A DNA stretch of 64,000 bases, from positions 81,814 to 145,813 of the forward strand of contig JASANC010001151.1 of assembly GCA_030248135.1 (NCBI GenBank), read 5' to 3'. The stretch is from Theristus sp. LFF4_11 (lineage: Eukaryota; Nematoda; Chromadorea; Monhysterida; Xyalidae). Below are positions 16,823 to 29,100 of the stretch, piece by piece (within the stretch, counting starts at the first letter, position 1; each line of letters begins with the position of its first letter). Position numbers and translations under genes: made by a program. The notes under the pieces were generated by a model. It was not told the DNA's origin, did no database searches, and saw only the letters and a list, made by a program, of their open reading frames with translations.

Positions 16823-19087
16823 ATGAACACGCAACAATTGTGCTCCAGTCTTCTGGCAGCAAGCTTCACCGCCGGCTGCTTACTGGTACGACCGCACACG
16901 ACCATTTTCAGTGCCTTCAAATGTTCTTGCTTCTTTGGGACCTCATTTGACCCCTCAGTTTCCCCACTATTTTCAGCTGAATTGCGCCTCGGTGACGTTC
17001 GACAACGGGGTCGTTGGTGTGTGAGCGTGTTTGGTTTTATGCACATTTCATTTCATAATGTTGACATTCGAATCGATTTGAAATCAACGATTTGCTGCGT
17101 AGGCGACCCAGAGCTGGTCTGCGGCGGCAGCGACGTTCTGCTGCGAGTGACCGGCCGTAAACCCATTGAGGGTCACTTGTTTGTCCGGGGTCACTACACA
17201 TCGCCAGACTGTCGTGTTGATGGCAACGTCAACGATAACACCATTGAGATACGTCTCGATTGGAACCGCTGTGGCATACAGCGCGAGCGATCGGTCGCGA
17301 AACAGCTGCACATTTTCTAAGACTTCTTTTTGTTTTCAGAGCAAAAACGCGCGTTTTTCTGCGATTCTATTGCAGAGTGACCCGCGAGGCATCTTCATCA
17401 GCACGACGGTTGTGGTTGCGTTTCATCAACAGTTCATCACAAAATTAGATCGTGCCTACATGATTCAGTGCTACTACATGGAGGCCAACAAGACGAAGAC
17501 GACAGAATTGGAGATTGAGTCGGTGGTTTGCACTATCGCAGGTTTTTTAACCTTGAATCTTTTCCCATAAGAACCAAAAAAACGTAGTCGTTGTGTGCTT
17601 TGTTTTCCATTCAGAATGTTGACGACGGCGATGCAGACGCAGGTGGTGCCGATGCCGATCTGTCGCTACGAGGTGTTCGACCCGAAAACGTGGCAGCCGA
17701 TCTATTTCGCTGAAATTGGCCAGCAGGTTTGCTCTATTGGTCGTGTCGAGCGTGCAGTTCCTGTTGCGAAAAAGCTTGTTCTGATGCAATTTTCCGGTGT
17801 TCCACAAATGGACGTGCAACACGGACACAACGGACATCTTCTGCATGACCGTGCACACGTGCAGAGTGGACGATGGTGACGGAGAGCGGTTGACGTTGAT
17901 CGACGATGCTGGGTGAAATTATAGGCAACCAGCTGATTGGTTAGTGATCACGCATGCTTTCTGTGCAGGCGTTGCTGTGGAGGTGGAGTCTGGTCTTTGC
18001 ACAGAAAGCATGCATCACGTGATCACCAGCCAATCAGCTGATTGCCTAGAATTTAGAGTTTGACTGTAATCAGTTCGACTGTATCAATAATTGATTTTGA
18101 ACGTGAAATCACCAAATATACTTGCTTTAGGTAAGCCTGTTTGGTTCTACAGTGCATTTTTATTCAATCATGGCAAAACTGTGTGCGTCATTGCAGCTGT
18201 TCGACGGATCCATATCTGTTGGGCAACCTGGAGTACATGCAAGACCTGGTGGCTGGACGCGAGGCACATGTCTTCAAATACGCCGATCGAGCGAATCTCT
18301 TCTTTGACTGTCAGATCACGATCACCATCAAGGAGCCACAGCAGCAGTGTCCCGTACGTTGCTCATCAACAAAGTGCTGTGTTGACACAAAATCGAGAAA
18401 AGAACATTTCTTTTGCCCTCTTTTCAGCGTCCATTTTGCCCGGAAGTAAGAGTGCGTCAAAAAAGGGCGTCGACGTTCATCAACGGCACGAATGAGCAAG
18501 AGGAGCGATTTTTGGATGGCCATGGTGTGCTTTTCAGAGAGAGCACCATCGACCCTAAACCAGAGACACATTGACCCTTTAAACAGCGAATTCACAACGT
18601 CTGTGGAAATCAATGAAAAAGCACCATGTCACCCTCGTGGCCTGGTGGTAGTGCGTTAGACTGCAGTCTGTGCGCTCGGGTGATCGAGCCCCGCCGAGGG
18701 GTGTATAGGCACTTAATGACAGAGAAAACTCGATGGGCGCCCTACTCAATGGCGTTCTGTACGCTTCTCTGGGTTAGCCCTGGCTAAAAACATCGCCTAA
18801 AAATCACCACAACAAACAACAACAACAACAACCATTATTGTGCAGAGTGGTCGGCGAACGACAGCGACGTGCTGCTGGATGTGGCGGCCGACGACTCGGA
18901 CGTGCTCGATGAGAACGACGGCGTGTGCATGACGTTCGTGTGGTTCACGGTGTTTGCGCTGATCAACGTCGCCCTGTGCACTGCGTCCGCGTTGATGTGC
19001 TCCGCTTCGTACTCGGCACGAAAACACGCGATCAACCACAACAGCCGTGATGCCAGCCGAGCCACCGCAGTCTCGGATGGACGTTGA
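16823..19087 (+). CDS. Cuticlin-like ZP-domain membrane protein, 386 aa
   Basis: Nine exons: 16823-16885, 16977-17016, 17103-17293, 17376-17518, 17615-17726, 17797-17912, 18197-18353, 18428-18524, 18846-19087. Phases agree and total 1161 nt. Order: N-terminal signal-like segment, then a ZP domain (about residues 30-275). Its cuticlin hallmarks include VTFDNGVVGDPELVCGG, EGHLFVRGHY, TQVVPMPICRYEV, FAEIGQQVFHKWTC, LLGNLEYMQDL and HVFKYADRANLFF. A furin-type site RQKR lies at 284-287 and a membrane helix at about 333-356, with a short basic tail. Cuticlins are cleaved near the membrane and polymerise in the nematode cuticle. Odd: intron 5 has no AG at the only position that preserves frame and homology (ttttccg before GTGTTCCAC at 17797). 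It is either a non-canonical acceptor, an A-to-C change or a sequence error. The start exon is less certain than the rest. Confidence 0.85.
17915..18083. mobile_element. Palindromic MITE, family 1, copy a
   Basis: Family description: about 165 bp, nearly a perfect hairpin, with ends like CAGTCGAACTCTAAATTATA, then GGCAATCAGCTGATTGG, GTGATCACGTG and GCATGCTTTCTGTGCAG, flanked by TA. TA target sites and CAGT-type ends suggest mobilisation by a Tc1/mariner transposase. This copy is in cuticlin intron 6. Its diverged left end abuts the exon, so the donor gtgaaattat lies at the element edge. Confidence 0.85.
18634..18832 (+). mobile_element. tRNA-derived SINE, family 1, copy B
   Basis: Located in cuticlin intron 8 with an intact A-box/B-box head and a (CAA)n tail. 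The tail ends 14 bases before the exon 9 acceptor. It is about 95% like copy A by eye. Confidence 0.85.
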
Positions 19088-20115
19088 ATCGCTCGCTTAC
19101 GTTCATTTGACTATTGTGCGTAATTTGTTGGTGGTGTAAGAAACATGCGGGTAATGCTATGAACATACACTTGTGCGACAGTGAGATTTGTACAAAGTTG
19201 TAACTTTTGTGGTGCACCAGTCCTTTGAAGGATACTCAATGAACCGCTCCACAGCCTATATTCTTTCCAGTTCATTTCATTAAAAGCACACATAAACGGC
19301 GCAAGCTTATTGTCAGCTTTTGAGTATGCATGATTAGATGTACACTAGTTTTAATTTGCATGGTCGGTGGGTGAAACTCACGCCAGTATGTACATTTCCT
19401 TTGCATATATAAAATGCGACCACTCGCTGATGATACCTATGACCTGGAAATAGGAGCCAAGAAGTGAAAGTGCAACATTTCTTCAAGACCTCATACATGT
19501 ATCATTGCGTATGCATATGATGCGAATATGAGAGCTACACTGTATCTAAAGATACGTGCAATAATACACTGATAAGTCAAGTGAAAGTGCCAATGATTGG
19601 CAAACACAACTCGTTCAACATCGCTGAAATTATTTTACATCTCATGATTTTTTAAAACTTGCGTTCAGCAGCGCAACAGTGAATCCAACACAGATGAATG
19701 GTGTTAAGCATCGAGAAAAAAAACTTGTTGTGGGAGGCACGGCAGCGAACTCCCACAAAATTATTTCAGAAAGCTCATTGCAAAAATTTTAAAATTTCAA
19801 TCGGCCATAACTTTCATCATTGCTGATGAAATGAAAAAAAATCTTTTTGCTGTACAAAGGGGTGCACCCTATTCATCGGTACCAAAAAATGAAACATTGC
19901 ATGTTCCTGTGGTTTAGCAGAACAAAAAACCAAAAAATCCAAATCTTGTTGTCGTTGTCGTTGTCGTTGTTGTCGACCATTTTTGGTGTCCATTCAAAAT
20001 CAAAATGTTTGTTTAAATTTTAATCGCAAATTGAACGGCAACCTATGTAAGTGAGTGTAAGTGGCTAGGCAACTACGCTGAGAGTAACTGGCTGGGTGGC
20101 GAATTGTGAAAATGT

Positions 20116-20580
20116 CATTTTGTCCCCGTACGGGGCTCTAAAATTCCCTGTAATTGGAGTTCAGCATGAAAAATCGGTAAAACTGATTGAAAACTGTGAC
20201 TCTGCTGTTATTTGAGGTGCTTGATTGTCTAACTATTATGACTATCAAACTTTCAAACTTGCAGTTTCTGTCTTTAACCTATTCTGACCCTTAACGGGTA
20301 CTACTATTCCCGTACGGGGTCCGGACTTGAAACTTGCAATAATAGGCTGAAAACCGGTACTCTGAAGTTATTTGAGGTGCTGATTACAAATATGGAGGTT
20401 TCCAAATTGCACTTCTCGTCTTTACCCTATTCTGACCCTTAACGGGTACTACTATTCCCGCACGGGGCCCGGATTTGAAATTCGTAGGAACGGGGTAAAA
20501 ACCGGACTCCGCGGTTACTCGAGGTGCTGATTACGAATATGGAGTTTTCCACATTGCAGTTTCCGTCTTTACCCTATACA
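20116..20580. repeat. Tandem repeat, about 145-bp period, three degenerate units
   Basis: Each unit contains CCCGTACGGGG, then ATTTGAGGTGCTGATTA-like sequence, a TCTTTACCCTATTCTGACCC block and AACGGGTACTACTAT. Units begin near 20128, 20309 and 20456. The second and third match best. No coding content. Confidence 0.8.
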
Positions 20581-20610
20581 GCCGAATTAATAGAAATATT
20601 AAGGGAAAAC

Positions 20611-20859
20611 ACAAGTTCGGGAAAATGCCCGAAGGGTAAAAAAGGCCAAATACAAAATTAATAATATTAGCGCAAAGACAAAAACAAAAATATATTGGCG
20701 GCTTGGCGCAAATATTATTTCTACGTTTCTACCCATTTTTGACACTTCTTGTGAATGCATGGTCTTGAAAAATCCTTGTGTCGCACTTTTCTATCGGCCG
20801 CAACGTGAAATAATATTTGGCCTTCTTATGCCCTTCGGGCATTTTCCGAACTTGTTAAA
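20611..20859. mobile_element. MITE, family 3 (single copy seen)
   Basis: Terminal inverted repeats of about 40 bp begin ACAAGTTCGGGAAAATGCCC at the left, and their reverse complement ends CCGAACTTGT at the right. About 250 bp in total with an AT-rich core and no ORF. Confidence 0.75.
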
Positions 20860-23552
20860 CTACCAAATCATTTTTTGCCAATACGCGATAATTTTTTTTT
20901 GTTAGCATTTATCACGCACGACCCATGTGACTCATCATTCAAAAGTTATTAGAATGCTTTGTCCCTGAAATAAAGGTCACGCAGGTATTAATAGTAGGCC
21001 ACCGTACGGCTTCACATGTACCTTCATAAATTGTAGGCCACACGTGCACCTGACTAGGGCAGCAGATACTGTAAGCGGTAAATAATCTGTAATACCAGCG
21101 CATATTCAGCTTAATAAAAGTTGTTGAGCGCGAAATAAATTACAAAACGATCCGTGTTGCTGAAGGTGTGTGATGGCAACGTGCATTTCATTTGGCTTTG
21201 TGCCCTGCCTATTATGGCGCAACATGCAAAGCTCTCTATCACATTACTATAGATGTGGCACTAGTCTGTTCGGTCAGCGTTTTGTTTCACGCTCAATATA
21301 TAGGCCATATACACACAATATATGTTGTTTTTATTGCGTGTCGCTACAACTCCTCATGTGTCGTTGTCGTTTGTGTGTGAATGCCCGTTGAAAGCTGTGC
21401 GACAAATAGACAGACAGCTGCTGAAATGATCTGATCGATACGGCCACACTGCAAGCACTGACACTGCACACTGCTGTGCGCACGATCGAGCACTGCACGT
21501 CACATCATTGAAAGTGCCAATCGTCGCTCGCTTCTCTTCTGCACGTTACTTTTGCGATCGTCGTCTCTCCCACCGTTCATTCATTCTTTTTTTGTAACGG
21601 CGTCTCGTCAGTCTCCAGCTGCACGGTGGTGTTGTCAGAACAACAGCCAGTTTAGTTTTGGAAGCGTTTTTATCAATGGAGTTAGCGAGCATACACCGCG
21701 ACACACGGCTACGTTCGCACGCATGGACGCCTGTGCTTGTGCCCTATGCAGCATCAATGCGGCTGGTGCAAAGCTTGCAGCAGCAGCAGCAGATACACAC
21801 GCGCGCTAGTGTGTGTCGGAAAGTTGTGCAGCGACGCAACGCAAGCGCATCAGGAGGTGCCGCTATAACAATATGCCGCTACAGAAGACACCGCAATGCA
21901 TGCTGCCAACTTGCGCGCTGGCATTGCCAGCATGTACACGTGGCTTCTGTTCGTCATCAGCGGCGCAATACAAACGCCAATCAAAGCGCACACAGACACA
22001 TGCCAGCGCTCAGACTTCTTGAGCATATTCTTTCAGCGCAATCCTACCGTGTGCCAATAGACCAGCTGTGCGTGTGTGTGTGGTGTCGTAGGTCCCGTGT
22101 AAGTGGCATGCAAGCTACATATATAGCGCTGTGTCAGTGTTGTTCCTGTCAACTCAGCGTATACAACGTGCGTTCAGCTTGATTGTCGGCACGCCTCTGT
22201 GCCTCGCTTCTTATGTTGACAAAGTAAAACAGACGTGCATGCCATCGACGACGTCCCGACGACGCACACAAGCCGCACTGTTGTAACCTGATTTCCGTTG
22301 CCAACTTCGCGTTTCCATCTTTGCACTGTGTGCGTACGTGGCTTGCGACGTTTAGCGTGACAGCCATGTGAAACTCTCGCGTGCTCTCACTCAGACACAC
22401 CACTAGGCACATGCTTGGTGCTATTCTCTTTTCTCCAACATGGAAACCTTTGCTGTGCCACTCACACTGCTAAAACTCAAACTACCACTCTTAAAAACCT
22501 TGCACTTTTCAGCCAAGAGAAAGCGCGCGCGCTCATTGTGCTGCGTGCTTGTCGCGTGTGCATTTGCATATTGTTGGCTGCGTGCTGTTCTCAATTTACG
22601 TGTGCCCAAGTGAGTTGTGCTTGTTCATTTAGCTTCTGCGCTCATTTGCGGGCCGCGTGTCTTAGGACGGTCGGCTTCCGCGGTGTGCGCACGAGAAACG
22701 AACCCATAAACGAGCCTGTCACTGTGAATCGACCGAAAATCGTATCGCCCCATTTACTTGAAAGTCCGCGGTTGGTCATGTAAAAAATGTTGCAGCTGTT
22801 ACACTACACCGTGCTATGCTGGAGAGAGTTTGCATGGCCCATCAAACGTTTCTTTTTTCAAGATGCCTTTCTTCACTCTGAGTTATTGTAGAGATTTGTG
22901 TTCAGTGTTGTGCATAAAATTAGAGAAAAAAACACCAGCGGTAAAACGTCAGTTGTTGGTCTATATCCGTTCAATGCATGATTCTTTGGTTTTTTGTTGG
23001 AACTCTTCGTTATCAATCGAGTTCGACCGGATCCACCGACCATGAACGTGAACTTTCTTGAATGATTATTGTTACAAAGCACCAGTGTTGAATGCAACTG
23101 AAACGCAACACACATACATACGCGCGTAGAGATGCGTTAAAGTGAAACATTTGTTTGACTTGCCCCGCAAACACCGCTTGCTTCGGCGTGCGTTATAGTA
23201 ATGAACCTTTAGCTGCGGTTCTTTGTTATGCGTTCTGGGCTGCCCGATTTCTGTCAATCAATCGTCTGCTGGAGTGGCAAATTTTACAGATCTTTTGGAA
23301 ATGAGGGCTTCTGACATTCATGTTATTCATTTAAACGACAACTTACCACCGAGTGCTTAGCAGACCCCCGCCGATCTTCGCAATCGGATGCCACTGCAAA
23401 ATCGGAAAAATCATACACTTCATGACGTTGCGGATACCAACCGGTGATTTCCACTCCAACATCAGCCAACTCTAAGCGCTCAATAACAATCCCGGACCAT
23501 ATCACGATCTTCTCACCTCTGGGAGCGAGCAACAAACTTGAAAAAAAAAACA

Positions 23553-24430
23553 ATGCAATTCGACGAAGGCAGCGACCGTTACCGGTGTTGCTGCGAGTGT
23601 TTCCACGTGAAGACAGCGGCCGCGTTGATCGGCTGCATCGAGTTGCTGACGCTGTTCCTGCTGCTCATCAACAGTCTGGTGCTGCTCGCGCACGCGCACT
23701 ACGACGCGCACAACGACGGCAATCTCACGGAGCACACCATCTGGGGCTCGCCGGGAGCGCTCGTGCTCACGCCGTTGATCGTCTGCTTCGCCTCGCTGTT
23801 CGTCGCCTTCATGGCTGTCTGCTGCCTTTGGTTCGGCATCGCAAAACGCCAGCCGTATCTGCTCGTGCCGCATCTCGCTGTGCAGGTGAACAAGATACAA
23901 ACTCTGGGTGAACTTCTTCGTTTCAAGTCAATCATACACTAAGAAAGGTGCTCAAACTGCTATGTTCGGTGTCCTGTGTCCGCCGCAGTGTCCCTAAAAC
24001 GAGTGGCGTTGCGGGTTGTCATTCGGCGGCACAGGACACCGGACACCCGCCCGCTGCGAACGTGCGCCACCGTTGGCTGGTGTTGTTGCAGCTGCTATCG
24101 CTGGTGCTGCTCGCCGCCGCCGTCATCCTCGGCCTCCTCGGCGTCGTCACGCAGCGCGTCGAGTTCTACCGACTGTTGAACGCGTGCGCGTTCGAGGCGC
24201 CCCGCGACGGCCAGAACACGGTGCAACTGCGCACTGCGGAGGCGGCGCAGATCTACGTGTTGCTCGCACTCTACTGTGTGCTGCTGCCGGCCGAGTGCTG
24301 GTTCACGTGGCTGATTGCGGCCTGCTACCGCTACTTCAAAGACCGCCGTTCGTACATGAACTACTGTCTCGAGTATAGCACGCCGATGCGCACCGTGCAC
24401 GTGCGCGTGCCACAGTACGGCACACGCTGA
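23553..24430 (+). CDS. LAPTM/DUF7027-like four-pass membrane protein, 223 aa
   Basis: Two exons, 23553-23885 and 24092-24430, joined at phase 0 (CAG|gtgaac ... ttgcag|CTG). The N-terminus has a cysteine cluster YRCCCECFHVKTAA followed by a membrane helix, the arrangement seen at the start of lysosome-associated LAPTM4/5 proteins and nematode DUF7027 proteins. Hydrophobic helices lie at about residues 28-50, 75-100, 112-130 and 165-190. The first loop has one NLT sequon. The C-terminus is short and basic, and lacks an obvious PPxY motif, which human LAPTM4 uses to recruit Nedd4. A late endosomal or lysosomal location is inferred from the family. The start at the first ATG in frame gives a 21-residue cytosolic lead before the helix. 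Confidence 0.8.
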
Positions 24431-26116
24431 CGAGGAAACACGCGAATTAACGCGCAACCGCCACCCCCGCGATGCGCATGGCGTGCTGCAGAGAGGCACG
24501 TGCTGCTTTGGTTGTTGTAGTCGGTGTGCACACACACCCTGCGCCCGTGCGCTGCTGCGGCTGCCAGTGAGGCAGGACTTTTTTCGATGAAATTTTGTGG
24601 AAGCCTCTCGGGGCACCGACAGAACTGTGGCCGTTGTGACAAGTGTTCTGCTTTTTTTGGCAGCGTCTGCAGCCGCACGTTGCACCCGTTGCACACCGAT
24701 CTACCACAGATCACCAGTGATTCGAACCTGTTTGTTGTCAATTTGTTGTTTTGTACAGGCGAACAACAGTTTCATGCAATTTTTGCTGACTGGCTGCAAT
24801 ATAATGCGATGGTACAGTGAATTGGAACACTACATTGAGTTCGGTGTTGGACTGTACAGTACAGACACATATAGTGTTGTGAATTTGTTGTTCAGTACAA
24901 TAATGGTATCTGTCATTTACCATTGGTGTCATCAGATTATATTGCTGGCACACACTCAGGAATGTTGAGAATTTTCGTTTAAATTCAGAGCTCAGAATAT
25001 AGAGCAGTTTTTGAGCAGTTTGTTGAATGTTGCTCTCAAATGTCCGCAAAACTTTTGCGATTTAATCAAATCCAGTCGCTTCAAAACTGGTAGGAGACGT
25101 TATTTTCCCTGGGGCTGGTTATGATTAACGAATGTACCATGAACTCAAAATATTTTTTATGTTACACTTGTTTGTTTAAACCTGTCACTTTTTACAGCAT
25201 ACAGAGCATGCAAAACTTTCATTTACTAAAAGGACGAATGTAATCGGATTTATGAAGATTTTTTATTTTGATCGCGAGACTCAAGGCCCGTTCATACTGG
25301 TGTATGCGTACACGGCACGTCACGTCACGTCTTGTGTTATTGGATATTACCGTTCATATAGACGTGCCTTTGACGTACGTCGACGTACGTCAGCATACGT
25401 AGTATGAACGGGCCTTCAATGCGTGCATAGATAGGTAAACAGTTTCACGCATGGCGCGGGAATTCAAAATTGGCAAAGTCCGAGTCCCCTAAATAGGGCC
25501 GAGTCACTTTTGCGGTTTTGAATTGCCACGTAAAGTTTGAAACTAGTTTCCTTTTACGTCTACAAACGCATTCAGTCGCAGAACCTGAAAACTGATAAAA
25601 ATCAAACAATCCATTTGTGGCTAAATATGTTTTCTTGAAACCTCGATTCCGTTCTTTCTTCTTTCGCCAGGTTCTGCATTCTACGAAAAAGTAACAGGTT
25701 TAAACAATATACTGCATGTACAATGTTTCGTTACGGTTGTGATAGCGCATATCGGTGCATTTTAAAACTATTCTACAATTGTATTTCAATTTCTTATGAA
25801 TTTACATCTCAAAAAAATGAAGCGCAAGAACAAATTGTGGTGTGACGAAGAGGGTTTTAGAGCTGCTAAAATGGTAAAAAAGGTAACTCCGCTGATTGAT
25901 GACATAAAACAAAAGCAGCCAAATTTATGTTTGAATGTAAAATGAATGAATGAACGAAAAAGAAGAAGAAATAAAACCAAATCATGAAAACAGAGGTTGT
26001 TCTTGCGGACGAACAGAAATGTAAAGCGCCATTCATGAAGCAGAAGTGCCCGCGTAGCTATGTTTTAACAGCCAGACGTCACGAAATACTGCTCCATGAA
26101 TGCCGCTTGATGCTCG
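24431..26116. other. Intergenic region between convergent LAPTM-like and EB-module genes
   Basis: Both flanking genes end here, so the interval should hold two 3' UTRs. It contains the small inverted-repeat element at 25283-25416. I see no further exon. Confidence 0.5.
25283..25416. mobile_element. 134-bp MITE with perfect 16-bp terminal inverted repeats
   Basis: It starts AAGGCCCGTTCATACT and ends with the exact reverse complement AGTATGAACGGGCCTT. The interior is rich in CACGTC/GACGTACGTC motifs. Only one copy is in the window; no target duplication is clear. Confidence 0.8.
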
Positions 26117-29100
26117 TCATTTGTTGCGGACGCGTTTGCGCGCTGGTGACGCGAATAGATTCGCTATTCGATTTGTGAACTCTGCAATCGTGCGGAGGAA
26201 ACGAAAACTTGAAACAATAGTTTTGTTTGTTTGTTCAAAATCTGAATTTGATTATAGCCTCACCAGACAGGGTGTGAGCTCGATTGTCTTGATGCTGCGT
26301 CAGTGGCAGGCACGTGTTGCCCTCTGATATCGAACCCGGTGGGCACGTGCGCACTGAAACACACACAAAACATTTCCGATGTCTGTATCTCTTCCAAAAA
26401 TTTGGAACACAACAAAAGCGACTCTAAAAACAACAAAAAAGGAGAAAATAAATTGGTGAGCAAAGGTGGGAACAGTCAATATTTTAAGAGAATGCTCATT
26501 TGCGACTGACCACATTTCTTCTCATGCCAATGCCAATCGCTGTGACATTTGCACGCAGTGTCATTCAGTAGCTTGTCGAATTCGCAGAGCGACCCAACGC
26601 TGGTTCGCGTGCACTGCAACGATGTTTGGCAACCGCGGTCGCCAATGGACAGGTCTGATTGATTGTGTTAACGAAATCATTTGAAATGTAACCATCCGCA
26701 TTTTAAACATTTCAATCAAAGACACCTACACGGCAAACACTGATTGTCGATGCACGTCATGTCCGGTGTGCAGTCGGCGTCACTGTTGCAATAGCGCCGT
26801 TTCAATGTTGGAACATACCAAAATACTTAAAAAATTTAAAATCTTAAAAATCAATCGCATAAAAATGTAAACCAAAATTGTAATTCTCTGACAATTTGGT
26901 GCATCATTTTCAATTGCTGTGCGCTCACCAGGTGGTTCGTCTTTGTCGATGCCGAATTCCTGCATCGCCAGATGCGAATCAGACGCAAGTCGCTTGACGC
27001 TGCGCTTGTCCGTTGCCCATGAAAGTTTATTGCAATCAGTGGCGAATTGGCCGCAATTCTTGCCGGCTTTGAACTTTTTCAATTTCGGCGACTGTCGTGC
27101 GTACGGCACACATTGAACGCCATTTGACCGTGAATTGCCGACGCAAATACAGTAGCCGGCGACGCAACTCGCATACGCGCCGGGACACTGCGCGGTGCTG
27201 CTGCAGCGGTCGCCGGGACGAACCGTGTTGTACAGGGGAGAGCTCTCTGCAAACGAGTGCACCTTCAAAGATTGTAAGCATGAGAAAGAAAAACAACGTA
27301 AATCAGCCAACATGAAACATCGTCAATCTGCGTTAGAGGTAGACCTATTTTTCTTAAACGTGTCCCACTGAAATGACGTCATGTGCCGCCAAACATGCGC
27401 TTGTCGTTCACAGCAAATCAGACTTTCCGTTTAGCCGATTTCTTGTCGTAAACAAATGGTGACTGTCGAATCAGTCACACCAAACTGACATTTTAGTGCC
27501 TGTACTTTGACAAACGGGCGTTTTTAAAGTAAATGACTGTCATTTTAGTCTGGACACGTTTGAATAAATCCACAATAAATCAGCCAACATGAAACATCGT
27601 CAATCTGCGTTAGAGGTAGTGTCTTTGAAAATAAGAAAAAAAGGTGTGAACGCCTGACGCGGGGCGCAGCAGAGTCCTGCTTGGCAGGTGGTCGTCGGCG
27701 GACACGCGTGGTTGTAGGCGGCGCAGTAGCACACCGGCTGCATGTTCGGCGCTTGGCATTTCAGTTGCGTGCTCAGGATCGGTTGTCTCAGGGGACAGCA
27801 GCCACCGTTCAGGCACTCAAATCCAACCGGACAACTGCCTTGGCCTCCTCCTGAACGAACGAACCGCACTCAAAACCGCCTGCTGTTTTTGCGGCGTTCA
27901 AAAACGCCACACTGGGCGTTTACAAATGTCTGCGGTGGTTGTTGGAACAAAATGGTGGGTTTTGTTCCAGTAATTCATATTGCGAGCCGGTTTCAAAGCA
28001 GGACTTTCACTGCGACTGGAAGGTCAGTCCGTCCCATTCAATCAGCATGCATCGTTCCCACATCCGTTTCTCATTCGCTTCTAACTTCTTCTGCAGATGT
28101 AACTCAAAGCGTGCATTGCTAAGAAACGAATGTCTGATGATGAAAAGAGTGCTGTTGATGTTGGTTTGTGCAACCTACACATGTTGGGATAAACAGGTCC
28201 CAGCCCTTGTTTTGTGTTTTTTTCAATTTAGCAAATGGACTCTTCAACTAACTGCAATGAAACATCGTGTGCTCACCAGTGCACAATTGGGTCGCCTGAT
28301 GACCCCCGGGGCAAACTGGCAGCAACTGCGGACAACAAGCGCCACTGACGCACGTGACACTCGGCCGTGCGCAGATGCCAGCTGGCCGAATCGAAACACT
28401 TGTGTGTATAAGCAGAAGAGTTTTCAACGAATTTCTGCAAGTGAACTCTTGAAAAAAACACGTAAGTTTCATTTCTCAAACCGTGACATTGGCCTGACGA
28501 CGGTAGGCCACCGGGGCAAGTTGGCACGGGCGCTGGCAATAACGGCGGTGGTGGCGCGACGATTGGTGCGCGACAGCAGCCGCCGCGCAAGCAGTCGTAG
28601 CCGAACGGGCAAGTGCCAAAAAAATGAAAGTACAGTATGGCCAAATAAGTATGGCAGTCCATCAAGGCGGGATCAGTCGCAGACTAGGAGTTGTCTTTTT
28701 CAAAAATGGCAACATAATTCCTAATCATGTGTGCAAGGAAGAAAGAATGAACCGCACAGCAGGAAGAATCCATTAGTTTAAAAAAAACGCGACAAATTTT
28801 TCACACAATTTGGTTACTGAATGTCTTTTTTTCATTCAAATTTCGCGCGCTCCTTGCACCCTGAAAAAAGCTGCCATGTTTACTCGGCCATTCCGTATGT
28901 ATCTTGTATTATTTCGGTCGATGTGATGTGACCAAAAAATGACAGTATGTATCTTGTATTATTTCGGTCGATGTGAGAACTCTGGAAAACCAGCACACAC
29001 AAATGTTGCGTCTCACCGGGTCCAGCACATGGATGCAGCGCCAGTTCTCCGGTGGGACAGGTCGCAGTCGGACAGCACATCTCGTTGATGCAGGCGAATC

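Larger units (their letters stand above)
19088..23552. other. Gene-free interval with tandem and inverted repeats
   Basis: After the cuticlin stop the sequence is AT-rich, with a GTC/GTT microsatellite near 19947-19975, a tandem repeat at 20116-20580 and a MITE at 20611-20859. From 21170 to 22800 composition shifts to CA/GC-rich with many short overlapping open frames. None has splice or domain support. No gene is called. Confidence 0.5.

Noticed and set aside
26716..26729. EB gene ending at a TGA at 26716
   Set aside because: A donor at TGTAG|gtgtct leads in phase to three more exons that continue the cysteine pattern and end at 26117.
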